From IDS-8 sp964607425 (GTDB lineage: Bacteria > Pseudomonadota > Gammaproteobacteria > Steroidobacterales > Woeseiaceae), in the NCBI GenBank assembly GCA_964607425.1, contig CAZSKQ010000003.1:1-64000 (forward strand): DNA of 64,000 bases, given 5' to 3'. A model generated the notes under the pieces. That model had not been told where the DNA came from. It ran no database searches and saw nothing but the letters and a program-made list of their open reading frames with translations. Shown piece after piece: positions 51,215 to 63,859 of the stretch; position 1 is the first letter of the stretch; each line of letters begins with the position of its first letter. Made by a program: the position numbers and the translations under genes.

Positions 51215-52549
51215 GTGAGTGAAAGGGAAGTTTTCCAGGACTGGTTCAGGAAGCATCGCATAGAAGATGTGGAGGCGTTCGTGCCGGACATGGCCGGCGC
51301 CGCGCGGGGCAAACTGCTCCCTGCCGACAAATTCGGATCGGGAGACATGAAAATGCCGGAAGCCGTCTTCGCGCAGACGGTCTCCGGTGAATACGTCATC
51401 AACAAGTCGAACGTGGAGGACCGCGACATGTGCCTCCGTCCGGACGCGAAGACGCTGCGCCCGGTGCCGTGGGCTACCGACCCCGCTGCGTCGGTGTTCC
51501 TCGACTGTTTCCGCAAGGACGGCACGCCCGTCGATACGTCCCCGCGGCGCGTGCTGCGTGCGGTGCTGGAGCTCTACGCGGCAAAAGGCTGGAAGCCCGT
51601 GGTCGCACCGGAGGTCGAGTTCTACCTGATCAATCCGCACGCCGACGCGAATGCGGAGGTGGAGCCGCCGGAGGGACGCCTCGGCCGGACGGATATGTCG
51701 AGGCAACCCTACAGCATCGACACGATGAACGACTTCGACCCGTTCATCAACGATGTCTACGCCTACTGCGAGGCGCAAGGCATCTACATCGACACGCTGT
51801 CGCAGGAAATGGGGCCCGCACAGTTCGAAATCAATTTCCTGCACGGCGACCCTGTCGCGCTCGCGGACCAGGTGTTCCTGTTCAAACGTACCGTGCGCGA
51901 GGCCGCGATCGAGCACGAGATGCATGCGACCTTCCTGGCGAAGCCGATGTCCGAAGAAGCGGGCAGTGCGTTGCACATTCACCAGAGCATCGTCGACATG
52001 GAGACCGGGCGTAACATCTTCTCGCGCAAGGACGGCGAACCCAGCGAGTTCTTCTATTCGTTCCTGGGCGGCCTGCAGCGCTACATGCCGGAGGCGATGC
52101 TGATCTTCGCTCCCTACGTGAATTCGTACCGCCGGTACCTGAACTCCTGGGCCTCGCCCGTCAACCTGGAGTGGGCGATCGACAACCGTACGGTCGGCCT
52201 GCGCGTTCCCGATGCCCGGCCGGAAGACCGGCGCATCGAAAATCGCCTCGCCGGCTCCGACGTGAACCCGTACCTCGCGCTGGCCGCCAGCCTCGCCTGC
52301 GGCTACCTCGGCATGGTCGAGGGCCTCAAGGCAAGCGAGCCGATTACCGGCAGCGCCTACGACATGCCCTTCATGCTGCACCGGCACATCTACGCCGCCA
52401 TCGAAGCCATGCGCGGCAGCGCGGCCATGCGCCAGACCCTGGGCGACAACTTCGTCACCCTCTACTGCCTCCTGAAGGAAAGCGAGGAACGCGAGTTCGA
52501 GGAAATCATCACCCCCTGGGAACGCGAAATCCTCATGTTCAACGTCTAG
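51215..52549 (+). CDS. puuA: Gamma-glutamylputrescine synthetase PuuA-like, copy 2
   Basis: This 444-residue glutamine-synthetase-like ligase would couple glutamate to putrescine. Features: FVPDMAGAARGKLLPADKF, VAPEVEFYLINPH, EMGPAQFEINFLHGDP, GSALHIHQSI, FAPYVNSYRRYL and RIENRLAGSDVNPYLALAA. GTG 51215 has AAGG at 7 nt. It directly follows puuD, so the putrescine role is more secure for this copy than for the 29.2-kb copy. Confidence 0.9.
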   Translation: MSEREVFQDWFRKHRIEDVEAFVPDMAGAARGKLLPADKFGSGDMKMPEAVFAQTVSGEYVINKSNVEDRDMCLRPDAKTLRPVPWATDPAASVFLDCFRKDGTPVDTSPRRVLRAVLELYAAKGWKPVVAPEVEFYLINPHADANAEVEPPEGRLGRTDMSRQPYSIDTMNDFDPFINDVYAYCEAQGIYIDTLSQEMGPAQFEINFLHGDPVALADQVFLFKRTVREAAIEHEMHATFLAKPMSEEAGSALHIHQSIVDMETGRNIFSRKDGEPSEFFYSFLGGLQRYMPEAMLIFAPYVNSYRRYLNSWASPVNLEWAIDNRTVGLRVPDARPEDRRIENRLAGSDVNPYLALAASLACGYLGMVEGLKASEPITGSAYDMPFMLHRHIYAAIEAMRGSAAMRQTLGDNFVTLYCLLKESEEREFEEIITPWEREILMFNV

Positions 52550-52866
52550 GATTGGGGTCGGACCAACGCAAGTTTCTGTATATGCAGTAAAAACCTGGAA
52601 CTATGCCCTGTTTTCGGGCCTTAATCAGCCAGTTTAGGGGTCCAAAACGGCCGCCAGGAGACGAGCCGATGACCACAAGATGCAGGAAGTGAGGCGCGCC
52701 AGGCCGGATGCGTCGCGGTCATGGCTGACGCTCCTCCTGATCGTGCTCGCGCTATAAAACCGCTCAAAGCAGCGATTCCGGATCGTGGCCGGTCACGGGA
52801 CGGTAGCGCTGCAGATGGCTATCATGCGGAACCAAACGCAACGGAATCACAACGGCAGAAACAGAC
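52550..52866. other. Intergenic region between the PuuA-like and SpuC-like genes
   Basis: 317 bp. It begins with a GGGGTCGGACC word and an AT-rich stretch (52570-52600), has a CAGGAG ribosome-like site at 52655, a 7-codon frame from ATG 52669 and an overlapping 25-codon frame from ATG 52680 that encodes a hydrophobic tail. No known RNA was recognised. Confidence 0.45.
52680..52757 (+). CDS. Possible 25-residue membrane miniprotein
   Basis: ATG 52680 to TAA 52757 would encode a basic N-terminus (MQEVRRARPDASRSW) and a hydrophobic tail (LTLLLIVLAL), like many small membrane proteins. A 7-codon frame (ATG 52669) with AGGAG upstream overlaps its start and could couple its translation. There is no family support; this may be chance. 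Confidence 0.2.
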   Translation: MQEVRRARPDASRSWLTLLLIVLAL

Positions 52867-54237
52867 ATGACAATTGCTGGCAAGCGCACGCGCGCCGAGT
52901 GGCAGGACCTCGATCGCGATCATTACCTCCATCCCTTCACCGACCACAAGGACCTGGGCGAAAGGCGCAGCCGTATCATCGCGCGGGCGGACGGAGTCTA
53001 CATCTACGACATCGACGGCAACGAGATCCTCGACGGGATGTCGGGCCTCTGGTGCGTCAATGTCGGTTACGGCCGCGACGAGCTCGTGGATGCGGCGACG
53101 CAGCAGCTCAGGACGCTGCCGTACTACAACAGCTTCTTCCAATGCGCGCACCCGCCGTCGATCGAGCTCTCGCGGCTGCTGCAGGAGATAACGCAGCCGC
53201 AATTCAACCGCGCCTTCTTTACAAGCTCGGGCTCCGAATCGATCGACACGATGATTCGCATGGTGCGCCGCTATTGGGAACTTGCCGGACAGCCGCAGCG
53301 GACCGTCATCATCGCGCGCGAGAATGCGTATCACGGCTCGACTGTCGCCGGTGCAAGCCTCGGCGGCATGAAGCCGATGCATTCGCAGGGCGGTCCCTGG
53401 GTACCAGGGATCGAGCACATCATGCAGCCCTACTGGTTCGGCAGCGACCAGCAGCTTTCGCCGGACGAGTTCGGACTCAAAGCGGCACAGGCGCTGCGCG
53501 ACCGCATCGAGCAGGTCGGCCCGGACAAGGTGGCGGCCTTCGTCGCGGAGCCCGTGCAGGGCGCGGGCGGCGTGATCATCCCGCCGGCGACCTACTGGCC
53601 CGAGATCCAGAAGATCTGCGACGAATACGGCATCCTGCTCGTCAGCGACGAAGTCATCTGCGGCTTTGGCCGCCTCGGCGAATGGTTCGGCGCGGATTAC
53701 TACGGCACCAGGCCGGACCTGATGACCTTCGCGAAAGGCGTCTCCAGCGGCTACCTGCCGCTAGGCGGCGTCATGGTGAGCGACCGCGTGGCCGACGTGA
53801 TGATCGACAAGGGCGGCGAGTTCTTCCACGGCTACACCTATTCCGGGCACCCGGCCTCCTGCGCCGTGGCCATCGAGAACATTCACATCATCCGGCGCGA
53901 GGGGCTGGTCGAACGCGTCAAGAACGAGCTCGGCCCCTACCTGCAGGAACGCTGGCGGACGCTCGCGGAGCACCCGCTGGTCGGCGAAACGCGCATGGTG
54001 GGCCTCATGGGCGCGCTGGAGCTCGTGGCATCGAAGGCGCCGCTCGAGCGCTTCGCCACGGAGCGCGGCGTCGGCACCATCTGCCGCGACATCCTGGTGC
54101 AGAACGGACTGGTCATGCGCGCCGTCGGCGATACGATCGTTGTCGCGCCGCCGCTCGTCCTCACGACCGGGCAGGTGGATGAGCTGGTGGAGAAAGCATG
54201 GAAGTGCCTCGACCTCACCCGGCAGGCGCTCTCCTGA
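52867..54237 (+). CDS. spuC: Putrescine/polyamine:pyruvate aminotransferase (SpuC-like)
   Basis: This 456-residue class III aminotransferase would transfer the putrescine amino group to pyruvate, giving 4-aminobutanal. Seen: HYLHPFTDHKDLGE, IDGNEILDGMSGLWCVNVGYG, FTSSGSESIDTMIRMVRRYW, YHGSTVAGASLGGM, VSDEVICGFGRLGEWFG and the PLP lysine in FAKGVSSGYLPLGG. These match SpuC-type enzymes of Pseudomonas. It gives a second route beside PuuA-PuuB. The agmatinase-family gene follows by 13 bp. Confidence 0.88.
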   Translation: MTIAGKRTRAEWQDLDRDHYLHPFTDHKDLGERRSRIIARADGVYIYDIDGNEILDGMSGLWCVNVGYGRDELVDAATQQLRTLPYYNSFFQCAHPPSIELSRLLQEITQPQFNRAFFTSSGSESIDTMIRMVRRYWELAGQPQRTVIIARENAYHGSTVAGASLGGMKPMHSQGGPWVPGIEHIMQPYWFGSDQQLSPDEFGLKAAQALRDRIEQVGPDKVAAFVAEPVQGAGGVIIPPATYWPEIQKICDEYGILLVSDEVICGFGRLGEWFGADYYGTRPDLMTFAKGVSSGYLPLGGVMVSDRVADVMIDKGGEFFHGYTYSGHPASCAVAIENIHIIRREGLVERVKNELGPYLQERWRTLAEHPLVGETRMVGLMGALELVASKAPLERFATERGVGTICRDILVQNGLVMRAVGDTIVVAPPLVLTTGQVDELVEKAWKCLDLTRQALS

Positions 54238-54250
54238 GCGTGCCGCTGCC

Positions 54251-55201
54251 ATGACGGAGAAGAAAGCCGGCGACCAGGCGTTCCTGCGCAGCGAAGCACG
54301 CGGCACCCACAGCGAGCCGACCTTTGCCGGCGCGCTATCGTTCATGCGCCGCAAATACACGCGGGACCTGGACGGCGTCGACCTCGTGGTGACCGGAGTG
54401 CCGCTCGATACCGCGACAACCAACCGCCCCGGCGCCCGCTTCGGGCCGCGCGGCATCCGCGCGGCGTCTTCGATCATGGCCTGGATGCGGCCCTATGGCC
54501 TCCCGTTCGACCCGTTCGAGCGGCTGGCAGTGATCGACTACGGGGACTGCCTGTTCGATTTCGGCCGCCCGCAGACGGTACCGGCCGCCATCGAGGAGCA
54601 TGCTTTTCGCATCATCAGTTCAGGCCCCGGCCTGTTGTCGCTCGGTGGCGATCATTTCATCTCGTGGCCACTGCTGAAGGCGCACGCGCGGCAGCACGGA
54701 GCGCCGCTATCGCTGCTGCACTTCGACGCGCACAGCGACAACTGGCGCGACACGGAAGGCCGCGTGGACCACGGCACAATGTTCTGGCACGCGGTGCGGG
54801 AGGGGCTGATCGACCCGGCGCGTTCCGTGCAGATCGGCCTCCGGACGACGAACGACGACACGCTCGGCTTCAACATCCTCGATGCACCATGGGTTCACGA
54901 ACACGGGATCGAGGCCGTGGTTGCCGAAGCAAAAAAGGTTCTCGGGGACGCGCCCGTTTACCTGACTTTCGACATCGACTGCCTCGATCCCGCCTTCGCG
55001 CCGGGTACGGGCACGCCCGTTTGCGGCGGGTTGAGCACGTACCAGGCCACCTCGATCCTGCGCAAGCTTGCAGGGATCAACGTGATCGGGATGGACGTGG
55101 TCGAAGTCGCTCCCGCCTACGACGTCGGCGAGATCACCGCGCTGGCCGGCGCCACCATCGCAATGGAGCTGATCGGCCTCTACGCGGCCCGACGATTGTA
55201 G
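54251..55201 (+). CDS. speB: Agmatinase/ureohydrolase family enzyme
   Basis: This 316-residue manganese ureohydrolase releases urea from agmatine (to putrescine) or a related guanidino compound. Metal motifs are GGDHFISWPLL, HFDAHSDNW and FDIDCLDPAFAPGTGTPVCGG. ATG 54251 is chosen; the reading to 54140 overlaps the aminotransferase. Its neighbours favour putrescine supply, but guanidinobutyrase is possible. The stop TAG (55199-55201) belongs to a REP-like element and the last residue is Leu. Confidence 0.88.
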   Translation: MTEKKAGDQAFLRSEARGTHSEPTFAGALSFMRRKYTRDLDGVDLVVTGVPLDTATTNRPGARFGPRGIRAASSIMAWMRPYGLPFDPFERLAVIDYGDCLFDFGRPQTVPAAIEEHAFRIISSGPGLLSLGGDHFISWPLLKAHARQHGAPLSLLHFDAHSDNWRDTEGRVDHGTMFWHAVREGLIDPARSVQIGLRTTNDDTLGFNILDAPWVHEHGIEAVVAEAKKVLGDAPVYLTFDIDCLDPAFAPGTGTPVCGGLSTYQATSILRKLAGINVIGMDVVEVAPAYDVGEITALAGATIAMELIGLYAARRL

Positions 55202-55270
55202 GAGCGCGCACTGCGCGCGATGCCACAGGCCCGCCGAATGGCGGCATCGCGCGCAGTGCGCGCTCCTACA
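55197..55270. repeat. REP-like palindrome R9
   Basis: TGTAGGAGCGCGCACTGC on the left, GCAGTGCGCGCTCCTACA on the right, near-perfect. It carries the speB stop codon and ends just before the convergent PuuR-like gene. Confidence 0.88.
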
Positions 55271-55272
55271 GC

Positions 55273-55818
55273 TCAAAAGCTGGGGGGCGTGCAGGCCGAG
55301 ACGACGATGCAGTCCTCGCTCCCCGTATTCCGGAACCGGTGCGGCAAGCGGCTGTTGAAGCGGTATGCATCACCGGCGGAAAGCGTGCGCACCTGGTCGC
55401 CCACCGTCACCTCGAGTCTCCCGGCGAGCACGATGCCGCCTTCTTCCGCTTCATGACTCAGCATCGACTGCCCCGTATCCGCGCCGGGCCGATAGCGCTC
55501 GTGCAGGATCTGCAGCTTGCTGTCGAGGAGATCGCCGCCGACCTGCCGGTAGGAAATCGCGCCACTGCCGATCTCGCTCAACTCGTCGCTGCTGTAGAAG
55601 TACCTGGCGCCGGCGCCGCGCTGGCCGGAGAAGAACTCCGCGAACGACACACCCAGCGCATCCAGTACCCGTTTCAAGAGCCCGAGGGAAGGATCGGTGC
55701 GGCCGTGCTCGATCAGGGATATCGTGGCGTTGGAGACGCCGGCGCGCAGCGCCAGTTGCCGCTGGGACAGCCCCTGGCGGTTGCGCAGGGTTCTCAGTTC
55801 CGAGCCGATGGATTCCAT
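55273..55818 (-). CDS. puuR: PuuR-like regulator (XRE helix-turn-helix plus cupin)
   Basis: This 181-residue repressor has an N-terminal helix-turn-helix (ELRTLRNRQGLSQRQLALRAGVSNATISLIEHGRTDPSL) and a C-terminal cupin (HEAEEGGIVLAGRLEVTVGDQVRTL and HRFRNTGSEDCIVVSA). This is the layout of E. coli PuuR, which senses putrescine. ATG 55818 (MESIGSELRTLR) fits the family; the longer reading enters the AT-rich operator region. It is divergent from puuB and probably controls both. Confidence 0.9.
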   Translation of the reverse strand: MESIGSELRTLRNRQGLSQRQLALRAGVSNATISLIEHGRTDPSLGLLKRVLDALGVSFAEFFSGQRGAGARYFYSSDELSEIGSGAISYRQVGGDLLDSKLQILHERYRPGADTGQSMLSHEAEEGGIVLAGRLEVTVGDQVRTLSAGDAYRFNSRLPHRFRNTGSEDCIVVSACTPPSF

Positions 55819-55948
55819 TGCGCCTCTCAGCGTTGTTGAATCGTTGATTATACTGAACGCAAACGATATTGCTATTAGTAAAATCAATGTCTTATTTTAA
55901 TTCGTTTAAATATTGTTAACTGACTGACCCTGCAGTAACCTGCCTGCC
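55819..55948. promoter_or_regulatory. AT-rich promoter/operator region between puuR and puuB
   Basis: This 130-bp divergent region is much richer in A and T than the window. It has a minus-strand TATAAT (55847-55852), a TTATACTGAAC word (55848-55858) that resembles part of known PuuR sites (inference), CGATATTG and AAATATTG as related words, and AAACGA/TCGTTT inverted repeats about 40 bp apart. No clear ribosome site precedes the puuB ATG. Confidence 0.45.
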
Positions 55949-57229
55949 ATGCTCGATGCCACGCCCCACGTCAATTCCTGGTACGCCGCGACGATCAACA
56001 AGCGCACGGATTACCCGATGTTTTCCGGCGAAGAGCGCTGCGACGTCGCGGTAGTTGGCGCGGGCTACACGGGCATCTCCACGGCGCTGTTCCTCGCCGA
56101 GCGCGGCTACGACGTCATCGTGCTCGAAGCCCGCAAGGTCGGCTGGGGCGCGTCCGGGCGGAACGGCGGGCAGCTGATCGACGGCTTTGTCGATATCGAG
56201 AAAATCGAGAAGCGGCTCGGCATCGCCGCCGCGGACACGGCCTGGCGCATGGGTATCGAGTGCCGCCAGATCGTCCTCGATCGGATCGAGCAATACGGCA
56301 TCAACTGCGATCTCAAGTTCGGCTATCTCGACGTCGCGCTGAACCAGCGCGATGTCGACTACTTCCATTCCGAGATCGCGCGCAAGACGCGGCTCAATTA
56401 CCCGCATGCGCTCGAATTCGTGCCGCGGGAGAAGCTGCACGAGTACATCGGCTCGCCGCGCTACGTGGGCGGACTCGTCAACCGCGCGAACGGCCACCTG
56501 CACCCGCTGAACCTCTGCATCGGCGAAGCGCTCGCCGCGGGGCAGAAGGGCGCCCGCCTGTTCGAACGCTCGCCCGTCACGCGCGTGCGCCACGGTGCAA
56601 AGCCCGTGGTCGAAACGGCGAACGGCCGGGTACGGGCCCACAAGGTGGTGCTCGCGGGCAACGCGTACCTCGGGCGCACCGAGCCGAAGCTGTTCGGCAA
56701 GGTGATCCCGGCCGGCAGCTACGTCATCGCCACCGAGCCGCTGGGAGCGGAGCGCGCGCGCGAGCTGCTGCCGCAGGACATGGCGGCCTGCGACCAGCGA
56801 GTCGGGCTCGACTACTTCCGCCTGACGTCCGATCATCGGTTGCTGTTCGGCGGTTTGTGCAACTACTCGGGACGCGATCCGAAGGACATCTCGGCGTCGC
56901 TTCGGCCGAACATGCTGAAAGTGTTTCCGCAACTGAAGGGCGTGCAGGTCGAGTACGAGTGGGGTGGTTACATCGCGATCAGCATCAACCGCATCCCGCA
57001 ATTCGGGCGCATCAGGGAGAACACCTACTATGCGCAAGGCTATTCCGGGCACGGGCTCGCACCGTCGCACATGGCGGGCAGAGTGCTCGCCGATGCGATC
57101 GGCGGCGACCTCGAACGCTTCGACGTGTTCGCGCGCATCGGGCACCTGAAGCTGCCCGGCGGCAAATGGTTTGCCAACCCGGCGCTCGCGCTGGGCATGC
57201 TCTACTATCGATTGAAAGAACTACTGTAG
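55949..57229 (+). CDS. puuB: Gamma-glutamylputrescine oxidase PuuB-like FAD oxidoreductase
   Basis: This 426-residue DAO-family flavoenzyme would oxidise gamma-glutamylputrescine to the aldehyde. Features: NSWYAATINKRTDYPMFSGE, the Rossmann motif VAVVGAGYTGISTALFLAERG, WGASGRNGGQLIDGF, and near the end YYAQGYSGHGLAPSHMAG. It is divergent from puuR and is followed by aminotransferase and mmsA genes. The stop TAG (57227-57229) lies in a REP-like element; the final residues are Leu-Leu. Confidence 0.92.
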   Translation: MLDATPHVNSWYAATINKRTDYPMFSGEERCDVAVVGAGYTGISTALFLAERGYDVIVLEARKVGWGASGRNGGQLIDGFVDIEKIEKRLGIAAADTAWRMGIECRQIVLDRIEQYGINCDLKFGYLDVALNQRDVDYFHSEIARKTRLNYPHALEFVPREKLHEYIGSPRYVGGLVNRANGHLHPLNLCIGEALAAGQKGARLFERSPVTRVRHGAKPVVETANGRVRAHKVVLAGNAYLGRTEPKLFGKVIPAGSYVIATEPLGAERARELLPQDMAACDQRVGLDYFRLTSDHRLLFGGLCNYSGRDPKDISASLRPNMLKVFPQLKGVQVEYEWGGYIAISINRIPQFGRIRENTYYAQGYSGHGLAPSHMAGRVLADAIGGDLERFDVFARIGHLKLPGGKWFANPALALGMLYYRLKELL

Positions 57230-57295
57230 GAGCGCGCATTGCGCGCGAAGCTACCGGATTCGGGCGCAGTATCGCGCGCAATGCGCGCTCCTACA
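57225..57295. repeat. REP-like palindrome R10
   Basis: TGTAGGAGCGCGCATTGC on the left; GCAATGCGCGCTCCTACA on the right, near-perfect. It supplies the puuB stop codon and ends 22 bp before the next ATG. Confidence 0.88.
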
Positions 57296-57316
57296 GCTGA
57301 ACACAGGGAGTCACAC

Positions 57317-58651
57317 ATGGTTAGCACGGCCAAACAACCTGCCACGGAGCTGCCGGATCTCGAAGCGTACTGGATGCCGTTCACGGGCAACCGCTTCTTC
57401 AAGAAGAACCCGCGGCTCATCACGCACGCCGAGGGGATGTACTGCTACACGCACGACGGCCGGAAGCTGCTCGACGCGGTAGCCGGCCTCTGGTGCTGCA
57501 ACGCGGGACACTGCCATCCGCGCATCGTCGAAGCGATCAAAAAACAGGCGGAGACTCTCGACTATTCCATGGCCTTCCAGCTCGGGCACCCCACGGTATT
57601 CGAGCTCGCGAACCGGTTGACCGGGATCGCGCCGGAAGGCATCGACTACGCCTTTTTTGTGAACTCCGGCTCGGAGGCGGTCGACACCGCCCTCAAGATG
57701 GCGCTTGCTTATCACCGCATCCGCGGCGAAGGCTCGCGCACGCGCCTCATCGGCCGTGCGAAGGGCTACCACGGCGTCGGCTTCGGCGGCATCTCCGTCG
57801 GCGGCATCTCGCCCAACCGCAAGATGTTCGGCGCCATGCTGCCGGGCGTCGATCACCTCCCGCACACGCACAGTCTCGAGCACAACGCGTATTCACGCGG
57901 CTTGCCCGAATGGGGCGTGGACCTCGCGGACGAGTTGGAAAACATTGTTGCGCTGCACGATGCCTCGACCATTGCCGCTGTCATCGTGGAGCCGGTCGCC
58001 GGCTCCGCCGGCGTGCTGTTGCCGCCGAAGGGCTATCTCGAGCGCCTGCGCGAGATATGCGACCGTCACGGCATCCTCTTGATCTTCGACGAGGTGATCA
58101 CCGCCTTCGGCCGCTGCGGCGACAGCTTCGCCGCCAACCGGTTCGGCGTCACGCCCGATCTCATCACGACCGCCAAGGGCCTGACGAGCGGCAGCGTGCC
58201 GATGGGCGCCGTGCTCGCCAAAGGCGACATCTACCAGACCTTCATGACCGGGCCGGAAGGCGCGATAGAGTTCTTCCATGGCTACACGTACTCCGGCCAT
58301 CCGCTGGCCGCCGCCGCCGGCTGCGCGGCGCTCGACGTCTACCTGGACGACGGCCTGTTCGAGCGCGCGCGCAAGCTGGAGAAGCCGTTCGAGGACGCGC
58401 TGCACGGTCTCAAGGGCGAGCCGCACGTCATCGACGTGCGCAACTTCGGGCTGATCGGCGCGGTCGAGCTCGAGCCGATCGCGGGACAACCGACCGCGCG
58501 GGCGATGCAGACCTTCCGCGCTTGCCTGGACGACGGCGTCATTGTCCGCACGACCGGCGACACGCTCGCGTTCTCGCCGCCGCTCATCATCAGCGAAGCT
58601 GAAATCGGGCAGGTCGTGGAAAGCGTGCGCAAAGCGCTCCACTCGCTGTAG
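57317..58651 (+). CDS. Omega-amino acid:pyruvate aminotransferase (beta-alanine type)
   Basis: This 444-residue class III aminotransferase resembles BauA/OapT: LEAYWMPFTGNRFFKKNPRL, AVAGLWCCNAGHCHP, FFVNSGSEAVDTALKMALAYHR, YHGVGFGGISVGGI, IFDEVITAFGRCG and the PLP lysine in TTAKGLTSGSVPMGAV. It likely transfers amino groups from beta-alanine or GABA to pyruvate, giving malonate or succinate semialdehyde. ATG 57317 follows GGGAG. mmsA is next, which supports the beta-alanine route to acetyl-CoA. The TAG stop is in a REP half-element. Confidence 0.9.
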   Translation: MVSTAKQPATELPDLEAYWMPFTGNRFFKKNPRLITHAEGMYCYTHDGRKLLDAVAGLWCCNAGHCHPRIVEAIKKQAETLDYSMAFQLGHPTVFELANRLTGIAPEGIDYAFFVNSGSEAVDTALKMALAYHRIRGEGSRTRLIGRAKGYHGVGFGGISVGGISPNRKMFGAMLPGVDHLPHTHSLEHNAYSRGLPEWGVDLADELENIVALHDASTIAAVIVEPVAGSAGVLLPPKGYLERLREICDRHGILLIFDEVITAFGRCGDSFAANRFGVTPDLITTAKGLTSGSVPMGAVLAKGDIYQTFMTGPEGAIEFFHGYTYSGHPLAAAAGCAALDVYLDDGLFERARKLEKPFEDALHGLKGEPHVIDVRNFGLIGAVELEPIAGQPTARAMQTFRACLDDGVIVRTTGDTLAFSPPLIISEAEIGQVVESVRKALHSL

Positions 58652-58673
58652 GAGCGCATTGCGCGCGATGCCA
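58647..58673. repeat. REP-like half-element R11
   Basis: TGTAGGAGCGCATTGCGCG and GATGCC, without a mirror half. Its TAG (58649-58651) ends the aminotransferase gene. Confidence 0.75.
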
Positions 58674-58749
58674 CGCCCCGCTGCGTCGCTACTTGCTTAC
58701 GTTCGCGCTTGACACGACCGCAACCCCTGACCATCACACGGGAAAAGAC

Positions 58750-60262
<1,513 letters not shown>

Positions 60263-60267
<5 letters not shown>

Positions 60268-60290
60268 GAGCCCGCCATGCGGGCGACCCG
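60263..60290. repeat. REP-like half-element R12 (CCCGC type)
   Basis: TGTAGGAGCCCGCCATGCGG then GCGACCC. Its TAG (60265-60267) ends mmsA. No second half follows; coxG begins 28 bp later. Confidence 0.75.
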
Positions 60291-60318
60291 GGGGCCGGCG
60301 ACGTGATATCTTGGTTGC

Positions 60319-60930
60319 ATGGAGGTCAAGGGCGAGTACAGGATCGCGGCCGCGCGGGGGATAGTGTGGGACGCGTTGAACGATCCGCTCATCCTGCAAA
60401 AGTGCATTCCGGGTTGCGAATCCCTGGAGCGCAGCGCCGATAACGAATACGCGGGCCGCATCGCGGCCGCAATCGGGCCCGTCCGGGCGAAATTCGACAC
60501 GCGCATCAAGCTCGAGAACCTGGACCCGCCGCAGGGCTACACCATCACCGGCGAAAGCAAGGCCGGGGCGGCCGGATTCGGGCGCGGGAGCGCCGACGTG
60601 CGGCTTGCCGAAGAGGGCGGCTCGACCCTCCTGACCTACACGGCCGACCTGAAAGTGGGCGGCAAGCTCGCGCAGGTCGGCTCGCGGCTGGTGGTCGGCG
60701 CGACGCGGAAAATTGCGGACGATTTTTTCGGCTGCCTCGCGGCCGAGCTGGAAGGCGGGCCGCGGCGCGGGGCGGAGCAGGCCGAAGAGCCGGCCCCCGA
60801 GCCGGCCGAAGAGCCGGCCCCCGAGCCGGCCGGGGAACCGCCCGCGGAGCCCGCCGGCCGAATCCGGGTAGGGGTCGCCGCGGTGGCCGTGCTCGCGGCA
60901 TTGCTGATCGGGTGGTTTCTGCTAGGCTGA
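60319..60930 (+). CDS. coxG: CoxG-like SRPBCC protein with C-terminal membrane anchor
   Basis: This 203-residue protein has a CoxG/SRPBCC domain (residues 1-145: MEVKGEYRIAAARGIVWDAL, CIPGCESLERS, YTADLKVGGKLAQVGSRLV). A linker rich in Glu and Pro follows, then one transmembrane helix (VAAVAVLAALLIGWFLLG). In carboxydotrophs CoxG recruits the molybdenum enzyme to the membrane; here the anchor fits that role. The linker is encoded by two exact 24-bp repeats (60781-60828) and a diverged third. It is the first gene of the coxG-S-L-M cluster. Confidence 0.88.
   Translation: MEVKGEYRIAAARGIVWDALNDPLILQKCIPGCESLERSADNEYAGRIAAAIGPVRAKFDTRIKLENLDPPQGYTITGESKAGAAGFGRGSADVRLAEEGGSTLLTYTADLKVGGKLAQVGSRLVVGATRKIADDFFGCLAAELEGGPRRGAEQAEEPAPEPAEEPAPEPAGEPPAEPAGRIRVGVAAVAVLAALLIGWFLLG
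60781..60828 (+). repeat. Two exact 24-bp tandem repeats in the coxG linker
   Basis: 60781-60804 and 60805-60828 are identical and encode AEEPAPEP twice; 60829 onward is a diverged copy. Linker length could vary by slippage in steps of eight residues. Confidence 0.9.
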
Positions 60931-60996
60931 GCGCAACGCGGTGCCTGGCCGCCGGCCGGCCGACCGGCAGCGAACAACCAGCTAACGGGAGGAAGC

Positions 60997-63845
<2,849 letters not shown>

Positions 63846-63859
63846 AGTAAAGCGGCGAC

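Noticed and set aside
52550..52580. GGGGTCGGACC word as the remnant of a transposase-linked repeat
   Set aside because: Only a single short match with no inverted partner or transposase fragment nearby.
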